NCBI RefSeq assembly: GCF_010726955.1
Contig: NZ_AP022603.1
Coordinates: forward strand, 2,170,001-2,234,000
Length of the DNA: 64,000 bases
Direction of reading: 5' to 3'
Source of the DNA: Mycolicibacterium fallax
GTDB lineage: Bacteria > Actinomycetota > Actinomycetes > Mycobacteriales > Mycobacteriaceae
This document shows positions 37,383-48,507 of this stretch, one piece after another. The translations under genes and the position numbers were made by a program. Below the pieces are notes generated by a model. The model was not told where the DNA came from and ran no database searches. It saw nothing but the letters and a program-made list of their open reading frames with translations. Each line of letters begins with the position of its first letter. The stretch's first letter is position 1.

Positions 37383-39068
37383 CTATTCCCGATCGCCGGC
37401 CGACGGTTCGAACACCCGGTACAGCCGCCAGTTCGGCTGACTGTCGCCGTCGTTGGCGATCTCCAATTCCAGGGTCGCCACCTCGGCGCCGGTCTCGTAC
37501 AGGGTTGGGTACCGCTGGTTCAGGGCGTCCGAGGCGCCGCGTCCGGTGTCCGGGACGGCAAGCAGGTACCGCACATCGCCGCCGATCGGATCGTTGAGCA
37601 GCTGCACGAAATCCGGATCGGACGGGATGACGAAGGTCCGGGGCTTGCGCGAGGCGGCGACCACGGCGAAACCGTAGACCGTGTCGGTGATGACCGAGCT
37701 TTCCGGCAGGTTCAGCCGATCCAGATACTCCGCGATCTGCCGCTCGGTGGAAAACGTCGCCGCGATCCGCCGCTCGACGGTCTTGCGGGCACTGGTGTCG
37801 TCGGGGTCCGGGCGCAGCACCGCACCCAGCGCGTATTCCTGCGGCGCGTACTTCGGCAGGCTCATCCCCCACCCGGCGACCGGCAGTCCCACCGCCAACA
37901 GCACCGCGACCACCGGGTAACCGGCGCGGCCGGCCCGGGTGGTCGCGACGGTGGCCGGCGGCGGGGCGTGCCGACCGGGTCGCTTGGCGGGCAGCAGCGG
38001 CCCCTCGGGTACCGCCAGCATGGCCAGGCAGGCCGCCAGTGGCAGCGCCGCGATGTAGAACCGCAGGAATCCGAAGGTGGAACCGGTGGCGTAGGAGTGG
38101 GCCTGAAACACCAGCACCGCGCCGAACATCACCGTCGGCACCAGCAGCACCGTCCAGTTCGGCCGGCGCCACCGGACCCAGCCCGCCCACACCGCGATCG
38201 GGATGACGGTGGGCGCCAGCAGCAGTACCGACACCGCCGCGAACAACAGCCCCGACCCGAACCCGCCCACCTGCGAGCCGCCGGATTGCGCCAGGATCGC
38301 CGCGTTGCCGTAGCGGGAGCTGAACTGTGCGAAGGCGTCCCCGGTGATCAGCCAACTCGCGGCCGCCCAGCCCAGAAACGACCCCGCCCCGGGCCCGGCC
38401 ACCAGGATCAGATCCAGCAGCGCCCGCCGGATCCTCGGCGGCGCCGGCGCCCGCAGGTAGGTGGTGGCGAAGACCAGCGCCCCCGCACCGGCCACCGCGC
38501 CGGCGGCGTCGTAGCGGGTCAGGTAGGCCAGCCCCATCGCGATGAAACCGGCACTGATCAGGTGGTGGACGTCGTCGTCGACCATCCACAGAATCAGCCG
38601 GCGGACCGCCCAGATGCTGAAGAACAGGAACGGGGCTTCGCTCATGCCGTTGGAGCCGTAGAAAAGGATCATCGGGTTCAGGGCGAACATCGCGGTGATG
38701 GCCAGTCGGTAGCGCCGCGGCAGTCCCCGGTCGGTTCCAATGCCCAGGATCTGTACCGCCGCGCCGGCCATGAACAGCGCCGAGACGATGCTGCCGGCCA
38801 GCGCCCGGCCGGTCAGCTCCGGCAGCACCTGCATGAACGGCATCGCCGGCAGCTCGATCAGCGCGGTCAGCGGGGTGAAGACGAAGCCGACCGCGGCCAC
38901 GTGCGGGCTGCGGCTGTACAGCACGCTCTCGGCCGCGGCCACCCGGGACAGCGCGTCACCGAGGATGAAGCCGTTGCACACCTGCAACCAGTAGCCGACC
39001 CCCAGGTACAGCGCGAACAGCAGGCAATAGACCAGCACCGCCAGCCGGCGATCCGAGAGCCGGCTCAC
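37383..39068 (-). CDS. Polytopic GT-C-like glycosyltransferase
   Basis: The 561-residue protein has about ten membrane segments, with an acidic motif GDALSRV in the first loop (about residues 37-43), as in lipid-linked sugar glycosyltransferases (GT-C fold, GT39/ArnT-like), and a C-terminal soluble part. It is the last gene of a four-gene operon and overlaps the GT2 gene by four bases. It probably adds a lipid-linked sugar to a product of the synthase, but substrate and acceptor are unknown. Confidence 0.65.
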   Translation of the reverse strand: MSRLSDRRLAVLVYCLLFALYLGVGYWLQVCNGFILGDALSRVAAAESVLYSRSPHVAAVGFVFTPLTALIELPAMPFMQVLPELTGRALAGSIVSALFMAGAAVQILGIGTDRGLPRRYRLAITAMFALNPMILFYGSNGMSEAPFLFFSIWAVRRLILWMVDDDVHHLISAGFIAMGLAYLTRYDAAGAVAGAGALVFATTYLRAPAPPRIRRALLDLILVAGPGAGSFLGWAAASWLITGDAFAQFSSRYGNAAILAQSGGSQVGGFGSGLLFAAVSVLLLAPTVIPIAVWAGWVRWRRPNWTVLLVPTVMFGAVLVFQAHSYATGSTFGFLRFYIAALPLAACLAMLAVPEGPLLPAKRPGRHAPPPATVATTRAGRAGYPVVAVLLAVGLPVAGWGMSLPKYAPQEYALGAVLRPDPDDTSARKTVERRIAATFSTERQIAEYLDRLNLPESSVITDTVYGFAVVAASRKPRTFVIPSDPDFVQLLNDPIGGDVRYLLAVPDTGRGASDALNQRYPTLYETGAEVATLELEIANDGDSQPNWRLYRVFEPSAGDRE

Positions 39069-40510
39069 GGCGGCGGTTCCGCGGGCCGCTGGGCCAGCCC
39101 GTGAAAGGTCTTCTCCCAGTACGACGGGTTGCGGATCAGCTGGTAGGTGCCCTTCGCCGCGGCCACGCTCATCATCAGCCAGAACGCCGGCACGGTGAGC
39201 GCCGGGACCAGCAGGTCGGGCCGGTCGTCCTCACGCAGCGCGATGACGTTCATGTACAGCGTCGCGGCATTGCCCAGCACCAGCGCGACCAGCGCGGGAA
39301 AGTAGATGAACCACGGGAAGATGGACCCGACGACGGCCGGCTGACCCAGGAACCACACCATGGTGATGAACCAGAACACCAGGTTGAGCACCGCGATGAG
39401 CGGCGTGCCGGCCAGCACCAGGTTGAACCGCAGAAAGCTGCGCGGCCCCAGCGTGCGGTACAGCTGAAGCGGCTGGCGAATGTTCACCAGCCAGGTCTGC
39501 AGGTAGCCCTTGTACCAGCGGGAGCGCTGCCGGATCCAGTTGATCGGATCGCTGTTGGCCTCCTCCAGCGTGGACGAATCCAGCACGGCGGTGTGATAGC
39601 CGGACGCGTCGATGCGCAGGCCGAGGTCAGCGTCCTCGGTGACGTTGAACGGATCCCAGGACCCGATCTCGTCAAGCACCTCGCGCCGCAGATGGTTGGA
39701 GGTGCCGCCCAGCGGGATCGGCGAACCGCTGCTCATCATGCCCGGCAGCAGGTAGCCGAACCACAGACCGTATTCGGCGGTGAACCAGCCGGTCAGGAGG
39801 TTCTGCCCGCCGTTGTGGTAGACCAGCTTGGCCTGCACGCAGGCCACCTCATCGGGGAGCTGCGCGAACGCCGCAACCACCCGGCGCAGTTGCAGCGGCT
39901 CGGGCAGATCCTCGGCGTCGTAGATGGTGACGATCTCGCCGGTGGCGAAGAACAGCCCGTAGTTGCAGGCCTTCGGTTTGGTCCGGGGATCGGCCGGCGG
40001 CACCTCCAGGATGGTGATGACCTCGGAGGACGCGCAGCCCTGCGCCGCGGCGATGGTGACCGCGTCGTCGGCCTCCAGCAACAGCAGCACCTGCAGCTTG
40101 TCGACCGGATAGTCCAGCGCGCCCATCGCGGCGATCAGGTCGCCGACCACCTCGGGCTCGTCGTAGGCCGGTACCAAGATGGTGTACGGCGGCAGCTCGT
40201 CGTCGGGGATCGCGCGGGCCTGCTCGTCGGAGATCAAGATCGGCCGGGACTTCAGGCCCTGCCGGAAGATCAACACCCGGTCGGTCATGGTGAGCACGTA
40301 ACCCAGCGTGCACAGCCCGATCAGGAAGATCGCGGTGCCCATCGGGCGCCAGACGGCGAAGCCGCCGAGGACCGCCAACAGCGAGTAGAGCGCCGGTTTC
40401 TGCCAGCCCCAGATCGAGACCGACGACGAGCGGATCGGATGGTCCTCGCGCAGCCCGTTGATCGCCCGGTCCAGCGCCCACTCCGGGTCGACGCCCGGCG
40501 GCGTGCTCAT
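39065..40510 (-). CDS. Family 2 processive glycosyltransferase, BcsA-like
   Basis: The 481-residue protein has an N-terminal membrane pair (about 35-80), a cytoplasmic GT-A catalytic domain and a C-terminal membrane group (about 355-455). Catalytic motifs are complete: DAED at 198-201, TED at 291-293 and QRSRW at 328-332, the signature of cellulose, hyaluronan and chitin-type synthases. There is no C-terminal PilZ domain, so unlike BcsA it should not be gated by cyclic di-GMP. A BcsB-like gene lies two genes upstream in the same operon. The polymer made is unknown. Confidence 0.85.
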   Translation of the reverse strand: MSTPPGVDPEWALDRAINGLREDHPIRSSSVSIWGWQKPALYSLLAVLGGFAVWRPMGTAIFLIGLCTLGYVLTMTDRVLIFRQGLKSRPILISDEQARAIPDDELPPYTILVPAYDEPEVVGDLIAAMGALDYPVDKLQVLLLLEADDAVTIAAAQGCASSEVITILEVPPADPRTKPKACNYGLFFATGEIVTIYDAEDLPEPLQLRRVVAAFAQLPDEVACVQAKLVYHNGGQNLLTGWFTAEYGLWFGYLLPGMMSSGSPIPLGGTSNHLRREVLDEIGSWDPFNVTEDADLGLRIDASGYHTAVLDSSTLEEANSDPINWIRQRSRWYKGYLQTWLVNIRQPLQLYRTLGPRSFLRFNLVLAGTPLIAVLNLVFWFITMVWFLGQPAVVGSIFPWFIYFPALVALVLGNAATLYMNVIALREDDRPDLLVPALTVPAFWLMMSVAAAKGTYQLIRNPSYWEKTFHGLAQRPAEPPP

Positions 40511-42039
40511 CGGGACGGCCCCGCCCCGGCGAACTGCCGGTCAACCACCCCACGGGCGAACTCCAGCACCAGGTCGTCGTCCTTGAGGTTGGGTTGGTCG
40601 TCGGTGAGCGCGGCGTTCCCGCGGAACAGCAGGATCAGGATGGTGTTGAGGGTCTGTACCAGCCCGCCGGTCGGTTCCGGGAACGGCGCCTTGTCCTCAT
40701 GGTTGTCCACCGCGACCACCATCATCCGCTGCGACTGGGTGCCGTTGGTCCAGGTCCAGGTGAGTTCCTTCCAAGTGACCAGCAGCCGGTCGTCGACCGC
40801 GCTGCCCAGGCTGCCGGTCACCCCGTGCCCGAGATCGACGGTGCGCGACGCGCCGAACCGCAGTTCGCTGGTGTCGTAGATGACGACCGGCGGGAACACC
40901 TTGAGCCGGTGCGGGAACTCGGTGGTGAGGGTGTCGAGCACCAACGTGCGGGGCCGGGCGAACTTGTCGAATCGGTGGTCGCCGGTGACCGCGGCGAGCT
41001 TCTGCCGCTGCAGCAGCGCGTCGCGGCCGAACACCCGGCTCACCCACGGGTAGTCGGCGGTGGCGGCCACCCGCCAGCCGGGCGGCGGGGCGGGCGGCCC
41101 GTCGAGCATCCGCGCGTCAACATGCCGGGGCACGCCGGTCTCGGGCTCGGGCAGCGGCACCAGCGACAGCCCGACGGCGACGGCGGCGATCACCGGCACC
41201 ACCTTCCACACCTGGTTGGTCGACAGCGGTTCCATCTTGCGGTCGAACAGTCTCTTGGGCGCGCCGCGCCGTGACAGCAGGTACATCGCCAGGCCCGTCC
41301 CGGCGATCGCCGTCAGCGCCGGGAGCAGCTGGTAGACGACGATCGGGACGTTCGGGGCGATGAGCGCCAGCAACCCCAGCACACCCAGCCCGACCGCCCA
41401 GGCCACTGCGGCGCCGATCACCCCGCGGCGGGCGGTGCGACCGACCGCGATGCCGGCGGCCGCCCCGGCGATCGCCAGGGTGCCGACGGCCGCCGCGCCG
41501 GAGCCGCCGCCGGCCAGGATGACCAGCAGGTAGTACCACAGCGGGAAGACCGCGCCCATCAGGACCCAGACCGCGGTGAACCGGATCACCGGCCGCAGCC
41601 CGAACAGCAGGGTCGCCGCGCACACCAGGAAAACCCACATCGCCAGCAGATCCAGCTGCAGCAGCCGGTAGTACTGCTGGTAGCGGGCCAGCAGCACCGA
41701 ATGCAGCAGGACGCTGAGCACCAGGCCCATGCCGCCGACGATGAGGTCGGTCTGCCGGTCGTGGATCGGCAACTCGGTGCGCTGCCGGCGGGCCACCCCG
41801 AGCGCCGCGAGGGCACCGGCCGGCGGCAACAGCCATACGTAACTGATCAGGCTGCCGCCGGAGGTGGCCAGCACCAGGTCGGCGAGGCTGCGGTGGAAGG
41901 CGACGACGGTCAGCACCGCGATCAGCGCCCAGCGCAGCACCAGACGCGCGGAGGGATGCCAGTGCTCGAGCTCCCAGATCCGGGTCCGGGTCCGGGTCAC
42001 CGTCGGCGCGGCGGCGACCGTCTCAGTCACCGGCGGCAC
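40507..42039 (-). CDS. Polytopic membrane protein with periplasmic C-terminal domain
   Basis: The 510-residue protein has about eight membrane segments (residues about 35-280) and a soluble C-terminal part of about 220 residues. Its layout, with a WLLPPAGALAALGV segment followed by a LFGLRPVIRF-type segment, loosely recalls exosortases with an EpsI-type tail, but the expected catalytic Cys/Arg/His set is not visible, so I do not name it so. The GTG start overlaps the BcsB-like stop by 17 bases, and its stop overlaps the GT2 gene. Its role is probably in assembly or export of the same polymer. Confidence 0.6.
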   Translation of the reverse strand: MPPVTETVAAAPTVTRTRTRIWELEHWHPSARLVLRWALIAVLTVVAFHRSLADLVLATSGGSLISYVWLLPPAGALAALGVARRQRTELPIHDRQTDLIVGGMGLVLSVLLHSVLLARYQQYYRLLQLDLLAMWVFLVCAATLLFGLRPVIRFTAVWVLMGAVFPLWYYLLVILAGGGSGAAAVGTLAIAGAAAGIAVGRTARRGVIGAAVAWAVGLGVLGLLALIAPNVPIVVYQLLPALTAIAGTGLAMYLLSRRGAPKRLFDRKMEPLSTNQVWKVVPVIAAVAVGLSLVPLPEPETGVPRHVDARMLDGPPAPPPGWRVAATADYPWVSRVFGRDALLQRQKLAAVTGDHRFDKFARPRTLVLDTLTTEFPHRLKVFPPVVIYDTSELRFGASRTVDLGHGVTGSLGSAVDDRLLVTWKELTWTWTNGTQSQRMMVVAVDNHEDKAPFPEPTGGLVQTLNTILILLFRGNAALTDDQPNLKDDDLVLEFARGVVDRQFAGAGPSR

Positions 42040-43978
42040 GCCGCCGCAACAGCAGCACCGCGGCCCCGACCAGCGCGGCCCCGGCCAGCACGCCCGTCAG
42101 GGTCCAGGCCCAGGTCGGCATGGTCGGGCCCGCGGCGGCGACGGGGACGGCGATTTCCGGCACCAGCACCGGGTCGCGGCCCGGCACCGACAGCAGCGCC
42201 CGCCCGTCCAGGTTAGACCAGCGGCGCTCGTCGGCGGCCAGCCAGTCCAGCAGCCTGTCGAGTTCGGCGGGCGCCCCGTTGGACGTCGCGACCAGCACCG
42301 TACGCCCGCGCTGGTACACCACCTCCAGCGCACCGAACCGCAGCGCCGGATCCAGCGTCAGGGTGGTCGACTCTCCGGTGCTGTCGGTCACGTTGATGGT
42401 CGTCGGCACGGTGTCCGGGGCCCGCAGCGGCAGCGGGATCTCCTCGAAGGTCCAGTCGCCGGGGGCGATCACCACCGCCGGGAGCGCCGAGGCCACCGCG
42501 TCGGCGGTGTCCACCACCTGCGGATCCAACGGCAGTGCACTCAGCCGCTGCAGGCCCACCACCACGCCGATCGCCCGGTCGATGTCGCCGCGGCTGCTGC
42601 TTTCGATACCGATCTGGGTTTTCGGCATCAGGGCCTGGGGCAACGACTGGAAACCCTCCGGGATCGGCGGCGCGGCCGGGGTGCTGGTGACCACACTCTC
42701 CCCGTCGATCATCAGGGTGACCGGCTGGAACTCACCGCAGCGCCCGGTATTGCCGGAGATGCCCACCTGGACGGTGAGGTTCATGTACCGCTTGAGCAGG
42801 CGGTCGGGCACGTCGACCCACCGGTCGATGACGCCGCCCGGTTCGGCGGGCCAGCGTGCCAGCGTCTCACCGGCGAGCGCGACCACCACCTGGCCACCGA
42901 TGTCGCCGGGCAGCGGGGTGTAGGACCCGATCAGGTGCACCCGCACCGATTTGACCGATCGGCCCAGCCTGGTCTGGTCCAGCGCGACGCCGACCATCGG
43001 GTTCAGCGCGCTGGCGTTGACTCCGGGCTGGCCCAGCTGCCGGATGGTGGTGGTGTTCGCGGGCAGCTGGGCCGACCGATGCAGCGGTCCGGCCACGGCC
43101 GCCGAACTCAGCGCGAAATACAGCGTGCCCGAGGTCAGCAGCCGGGTCTGGTTGATCAGCTCGTTGCGGGGCCCCGACACCAGCAGCGCCGGCACGCCGC
43201 CGGCGCCGGGCAGCAGCGACACCCCGGTGTCGTCGCGTTCGGAGATCACGATGTGGCGTTCGAACGGTGCGGCCGGCGCCGGCGGCACCGCGCCGGGCCC
43301 CGGCAGGCCGGCCACCTCGATCGCCGGGTTCTGGTCCCCGTAGCGGGCGGCGATCGCCGCGGCGAGGTTGACCACGGCGTCGGCCTCCGCCCAGGTCGGC
43401 TCGGGCCGCACATAGAAGATCAGCTTGCGCAGCACCGGCGGCAGAAAGTCCGCGACGACGGTCGGCGGCCGCTCGGTGCCGGCGAAGGTGACGCCGATTT
43501 CGGTCAACCGCAGCGGGTTCGTCGGGTCCAGGCAGTAGCCGTCCAGCGGCAGCAGGTAGGAACGCAGCTGGACAGTCACCGCGTTCTCCCGGACCCGGGC
43601 TCCGGCCAGCGGGATCACCAGCGGCCCCGCCGGTCCGGGCGGCACCTCGACGGTGGCCAGCACCCGCTCGTCCTGCGACACCGTGATCGAGGCCGAACGG
43701 ACGTAGACCGGCAGGCCGACCGTCACGTTCAGCGACGCCGGGTCCATTCCGGCCGGCACCGGGATGGTGAGCGTAGCGGTGCCCTGCTGCCCATAGAGCG
43801 CCAGGTCGGGGGTGGAGGCGCCGAGCTCCAGCAGCCGCAGCGTCGGCGAACTCGCCAGCGCCGGTTCGGCCGGGGTGGCCTGCTCGCCGGGCTCCGCCCC
43901 GGCCGGCGGCGCACCCAGGAACGTCACGGCCACCGCGAGCAGTGCGGCGAGCAGCCGAATACCCGGAGGGAGTGTCAT
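42023..43978 (-). CDS. BcsB-like periplasmic polysaccharide-synthase subunit
   Basis: The 651-residue protein has a signal peptide (hydrophobic core about 8-26, cleavage near AGA/EP), a large periplasmic region and one C-terminal membrane segment (about 626-645) ending in RRR. The domain order fits BcsB, which guides the glucan leaving BcsA: SITVSQDERVLATVEVP and SYLLPLDGYCLDPTN in the first carbohydrate-binding-like module, then FLPPVLRKLIFYV and AVVNLAAAIAARYG in the flavodoxin-like module. It heads the operon. Confidence 0.75.
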   Translation of the reverse strand: MTLPPGIRLLAALLAVAVTFLGAPPAGAEPGEQATPAEPALASSPTLRLLELGASTPDLALYGQQGTATLTIPVPAGMDPASLNVTVGLPVYVRSASITVSQDERVLATVEVPPGPAGPLVIPLAGARVRENAVTVQLRSYLLPLDGYCLDPTNPLRLTEIGVTFAGTERPPTVVADFLPPVLRKLIFYVRPEPTWAEADAVVNLAAAIAARYGDQNPAIEVAGLPGPGAVPPAPAAPFERHIVISERDDTGVSLLPGAGGVPALLVSGPRNELINQTRLLTSGTLYFALSSAAVAGPLHRSAQLPANTTTIRQLGQPGVNASALNPMVGVALDQTRLGRSVKSVRVHLIGSYTPLPGDIGGQVVVALAGETLARWPAEPGGVIDRWVDVPDRLLKRYMNLTVQVGISGNTGRCGEFQPVTLMIDGESVVTSTPAAPPIPEGFQSLPQALMPKTQIGIESSSRGDIDRAIGVVVGLQRLSALPLDPQVVDTADAVASALPAVVIAPGDWTFEEIPLPLRAPDTVPTTINVTDSTGESTTLTLDPALRFGALEVVYQRGRTVLVATSNGAPAELDRLLDWLAADERRWSNLDGRALLSVPGRDPVLVPEIAVPVAAAGPTMPTWAWTLTGVLAGAALVGAAVLLLRRRAAGD

Positions 43979-43986
43979 GAAAACGC

Positions 43987-44033
43987 AGCATACGCACAGT
44001 TATCCCGAGTACCCATCGATCCCGCGTACCCAT
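43987..44033 (-). promoter_or_regulatory. Promoter and tandem direct repeats before the BcsB-like gene
   Basis: On the minus strand TATGCT (43987-43992) lies eight bases before the ATG at 43978, a spacing that would give a leaderless transcript. In the -35 zone are two 15-base direct repeats, ATCCCGAGTACCCAT (plus strand, 44002-44016) and ATCCCGCGTACCCAT (44019-44033), identical at 14 positions with a 17-base period. No good -35 hexamer is seen, so the repeats look like a regulator binding site. Confidence 0.55.
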
Positions 44034-44056
44034 CATTCGCGGTCCCCCCGGGACCC

Positions 44057-44084
44057 AAAAAAGCCCGGCGCGGGGCGCCGGGCT
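44057..44084 (-). terminator. Intrinsic terminator after rpsQ
   Basis: Read on the minus strand, AGCCCGGCGC-CCC-GCGCCGGGCT is a perfect ten-pair stem followed by TTTTTT. It lies 18 bases after the rpsQ stop and ends the S10 operon. The downstream polysaccharide operon therefore needs its own promoter. Confidence 0.92.
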
Positions 44085-44101
44085 CTTCTGGGTTCGCGGT
44101 C

Positions 44102-44404
44102 TTACTTGGCCTTCTCCAGGACCTCGACCAGCCGCCACCGCTTGGTGGCCGACAGCGGCCGGGTCTCCATCAGCGAGACGCGGTCGCCGATGCCGGCGTC
44201 GCCGTTCTCGTCGTGCGCCTTGACCTTCTTGGTGGTCCGGATGATCTTGCCGTAGAGCGGGTGCATCTTGCGATCCTCCAACTCGACGACGATCGTCTTC
44301 TGCATCTTGTCGCTGACCACGTAGCCGATGACCGTCTTACGACGGCCGCGCGGCTGCTCGGTGCGCGGGGTGTGGTTGGGCCCCTTGGTGCCAGTGTCTG
44401 CCAT
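44102..44404 (-). CDS. rpsQ: 30S ribosomal protein S17
   Basis: S17 binds the 5' domain of 16S rRNA. The 100-residue product has a basic N-terminal extension ([18 protein letters not shown]) before the S17 OB-fold core ([20 protein letters not shown]). The actinobacterial length is slightly more than in E. coli. It overlaps the rpmC stop by one base and ends at a strong terminator. Confidence 0.97.
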   Translation of the reverse strand: MADTGTKGPNHTPRTEQPRGRRKTVIGYVVSDKMQKTIVVELEDRKMHPLYGKIIRTTKKVKAHDENGDAGIGDRVSLMETRPLSATKRWRLVEVLEKAK

Positions 44405-44637
44405 TACGATTCCTCACCTGCGGGCCCGGCGGACAGGCCCAGTTCACGTTCGTTCAGCACGGTGTAGAGCCGCGCGATCTCCTTGCGGACCCGGCCCAGC
44501 GCGTGGTTCTTGTCCAGCTGACCGGTGGCCAGCTGAAAGCGCAGGTTGAACAGCTCTTCCTTCGACTTGCGCAGGCGATCGGTGAGCTCCTCATCGGTGA
44601 GCTCGCGCAGTTCGCCAGCGGTAACTCCCACTGCCAT
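44404..44637 (-). CDS. rpmC: 50S ribosomal protein L29
   Basis: L29 lies by the exit tunnel and helps bind trigger factor and SRP. The 77-residue product contains [20 protein letters not shown] and [16 protein letters not shown], the L29 core. It overlaps rplP and rpsQ by one base each. Confidence 0.97.
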   Translation of the reverse strand: MAVGVTAGELRELTDEELTDRLRKSKEELFNLRFQLATGQLDKNHALGRVRKEIARLYTVLNERELGLSAGPAGEES

Positions 44638-45053
44638 CAGAACTGCTCCTCTCGGGTGACGATGCGTGCCTTGATCGGCAGCTTGTGGATCGCGCGGGTG
44701 AGCGCCGCCCGCGCGGTTTCTTCATTGGGGTAGCTCAGCTCGAACAGCACGCGTCCGGGCTTGACGTTGGCGACCCACCACTCCGGCGAACCCTTACCCG
44801 AACCCATCCGGGTCTCGGCGGGCTTCTTGGTCAGCGGGCGGTCCGGGAAGATGTTGATCCACACCTTGCCGCCACGCTTGATGTGCCGGTTGATGGCGAT
44901 ACGAGCGGACTCGATCTGCCGGTTGGTGATGTAGGCGTGCTCCAGGGCCTGGATGCCGTAGTCACCGAAGGTCACGGTCGTGCCGCCGCTGGCCAGCCCA
45001 CGCTGCTTGGGGTGGTGCTGCTTGCGGTGCTTGACCCTGCGGGGAATCAACAT
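44637..45053 (-). CDS. rplP: 50S ribosomal protein L16
   Basis: L16 helps position A-site tRNA and late 50S assembly. The 138-residue product starts [20 protein letters not shown] and has [20 protein letters not shown] with [19 protein letters not shown], all conserved. It follows rpsC by two bases. Confidence 0.97.
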   Translation of the reverse strand: MLIPRRVKHRKQHHPKQRGLASGGTTVTFGDYGIQALEHAYITNRQIESARIAINRHIKRGGKVWINIFPDRPLTKKPAETRMGSGKGSPEWWVANVKPGRVLFELSYPNEETARAALTRAIHKLPIKARIVTREEQF

Positions 45054-45055
45054 GG

Positions 45056-46376
<1,321 letters not shown>

Positions 46377-46380
<4 letters not shown>

Positions 46381-46658
46381 CGGCGCTTACTCTTCCGGTC
46401 GTCCTTGATGTGACCCTTGAAGGTCCGCGTCGGGGCGAACTCGCCGAGCTTGTGCCCGACCATCGACTCCGTCACGAACACCGGCACGTGCTTGCGGCCG
46501 TCGTGGACGGCGAAGGTGTGTCCGATGAAGTCGGGGATGATGGTCGACCGACGGGACCAGGTCTTGATGACCTGCTTGGTGTTCTTCTCGTTCTGGACGT
46601 CGACCTTCTTCAACAGATGGTCGTCGACGAACGGACCCTTCTTCAGGCTGCGTGGCAT
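46377..46658 (-). CDS. rpsS: 30S ribosomal protein S19
   Basis: S19 pairs with S13 in the 30S head. The 93-residue product begins [20 protein letters not shown] and ends [20 protein letters not shown], the standard sequence. It starts 27 bases after the rplB stop. Confidence 0.97.
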
Positions 46659-46685
46659 GCTCTGTGTCTCCTCTTCCGGATCCGG

Positions 46686-47522
<837 letters not shown>

Positions 47523-47555
47523 CAGTAGGTCTCTCTAGTCTTTCGTCGGCCGGCC

Positions 47556-47858
47556 TCAGGCCGGCGCTCCGAACACGTCGATCGGCTTCTCGCCGGCGGC
47601 CAGGGTGACGATCGCGCGCTTGGTGCTCTTGCGCTGTCCGAAGCCGGCCCGGGTGCGCTTGCGCTTGCCCTGCCGGTTGGCGGTGTTCACCGAGTCGACC
47701 TTCACCTGGTAGATCTTCTCGACGGCGATCTTGATCTGCGTCTTGTTCGAGTCCGGGTGGACCAGGAACGTGTACACGTTGCCCTCGATCAGGCCGTAGG
47801 CCTTCTCCGAGATCACCGGTGCCAGGATGATGTCGTGGGGTGCGGAGACGGTTGCCAT
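47556..47858 (-). CDS. rplW: 50S ribosomal protein L23
   Basis: L23 is the main chaperone and SRP docking site at the exit tunnel. The 100-residue product contains [20 protein letters not shown] and [18 protein letters not shown]. It overlaps the rplD stop by one base. Confidence 0.97.
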   Translation of the reverse strand: MATVSAPHDIILAPVISEKAYGLIEGNVYTFLVHPDSNKTQIKIAVEKIYQVKVDSVNTANRQGKRKRTRAGFGQRKSTKRAIVTLAAGEKPIDVFGAPA

Positions 47859-48505
47859 CAGGCGGAGACCTCCTGCTCGGTGTTGGCGGCGATGTAGGCG
47901 TTGAGCGCCTCCACCGAGAACACCACGTCGTCGGCGTAAAGCACGTCGTAGGTGTTCAGCTGGTCCGGGGCGATGATGTGCACGCCCGGCAGGTTGCGCA
48001 CGCTGCGCGCGCCAACCTCATCGGTGCGGCCGATCACCACGAGCACCTTGCCGTTGGAGGTCAGCTCGGCCAGGAACGACTTGGCGCTCTTGGTCGAGGG
48101 GGCCTGACCGCTGACCAGCTCGGTGACGGCGTGGATCCGGTCGTTGCGGGCCCGGTCGCTGAGTGCACCGCGCAGCGCGGCGGCGATCATCTTCTTCGGG
48201 GTCCGCTGGCTGTAGTCGCGCGGCTTGGGGCCGTGCACGACGCCACCGCCGGTGAACTGCGGGGCGCGGGTCGAGCCCTGACGGGCGCGGCCGGTGCCCT
48301 TCTGCCGGTACGGCTTCTTGCCGCCGCCGGAGACCTCAGCGCGGGTCTTGGTCGAGTGGGTGCCCTGACGCTTTGCGGCCTGCTGCGCGATGACCACCTG
48401 GTGCATCAGCGCGATGTTGGGCTCGACGTCGAACAGGGCGGCCGGGAGCTCAACCGTGCCGTCGGTCTTGCCGCCCGGGGTCCGGACGTCAATCTTGAGT
48501 GCCAT
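47858..48505 (-). CDS. rplD: 50S ribosomal protein L4
   Basis: L4 reaches into the exit tunnel and in E. coli represses the S10 operon. The 215-residue product has [20 protein letters not shown] and [20 protein letters not shown], the L4 tunnel loop. It follows rplC by two bases. Confidence 0.97.
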   Translation of the reverse strand: MALKIDVRTPGGKTDGTVELPAALFDVEPNIALMHQVVIAQQAAKRQGTHSTKTRAEVSGGGKKPYRQKGTGRARQGSTRAPQFTGGGVVHGPKPRDYSQRTPKKMIAAALRGALSDRARNDRIHAVTELVSGQAPSTKSAKSFLAELTSNGKVLVVIGRTDEVGARSVRNLPGVHIIAPDQLNTYDVLYADDVVFSVEALNAYIAANTEQEVSA

Positions 48506-48507
48506 AA

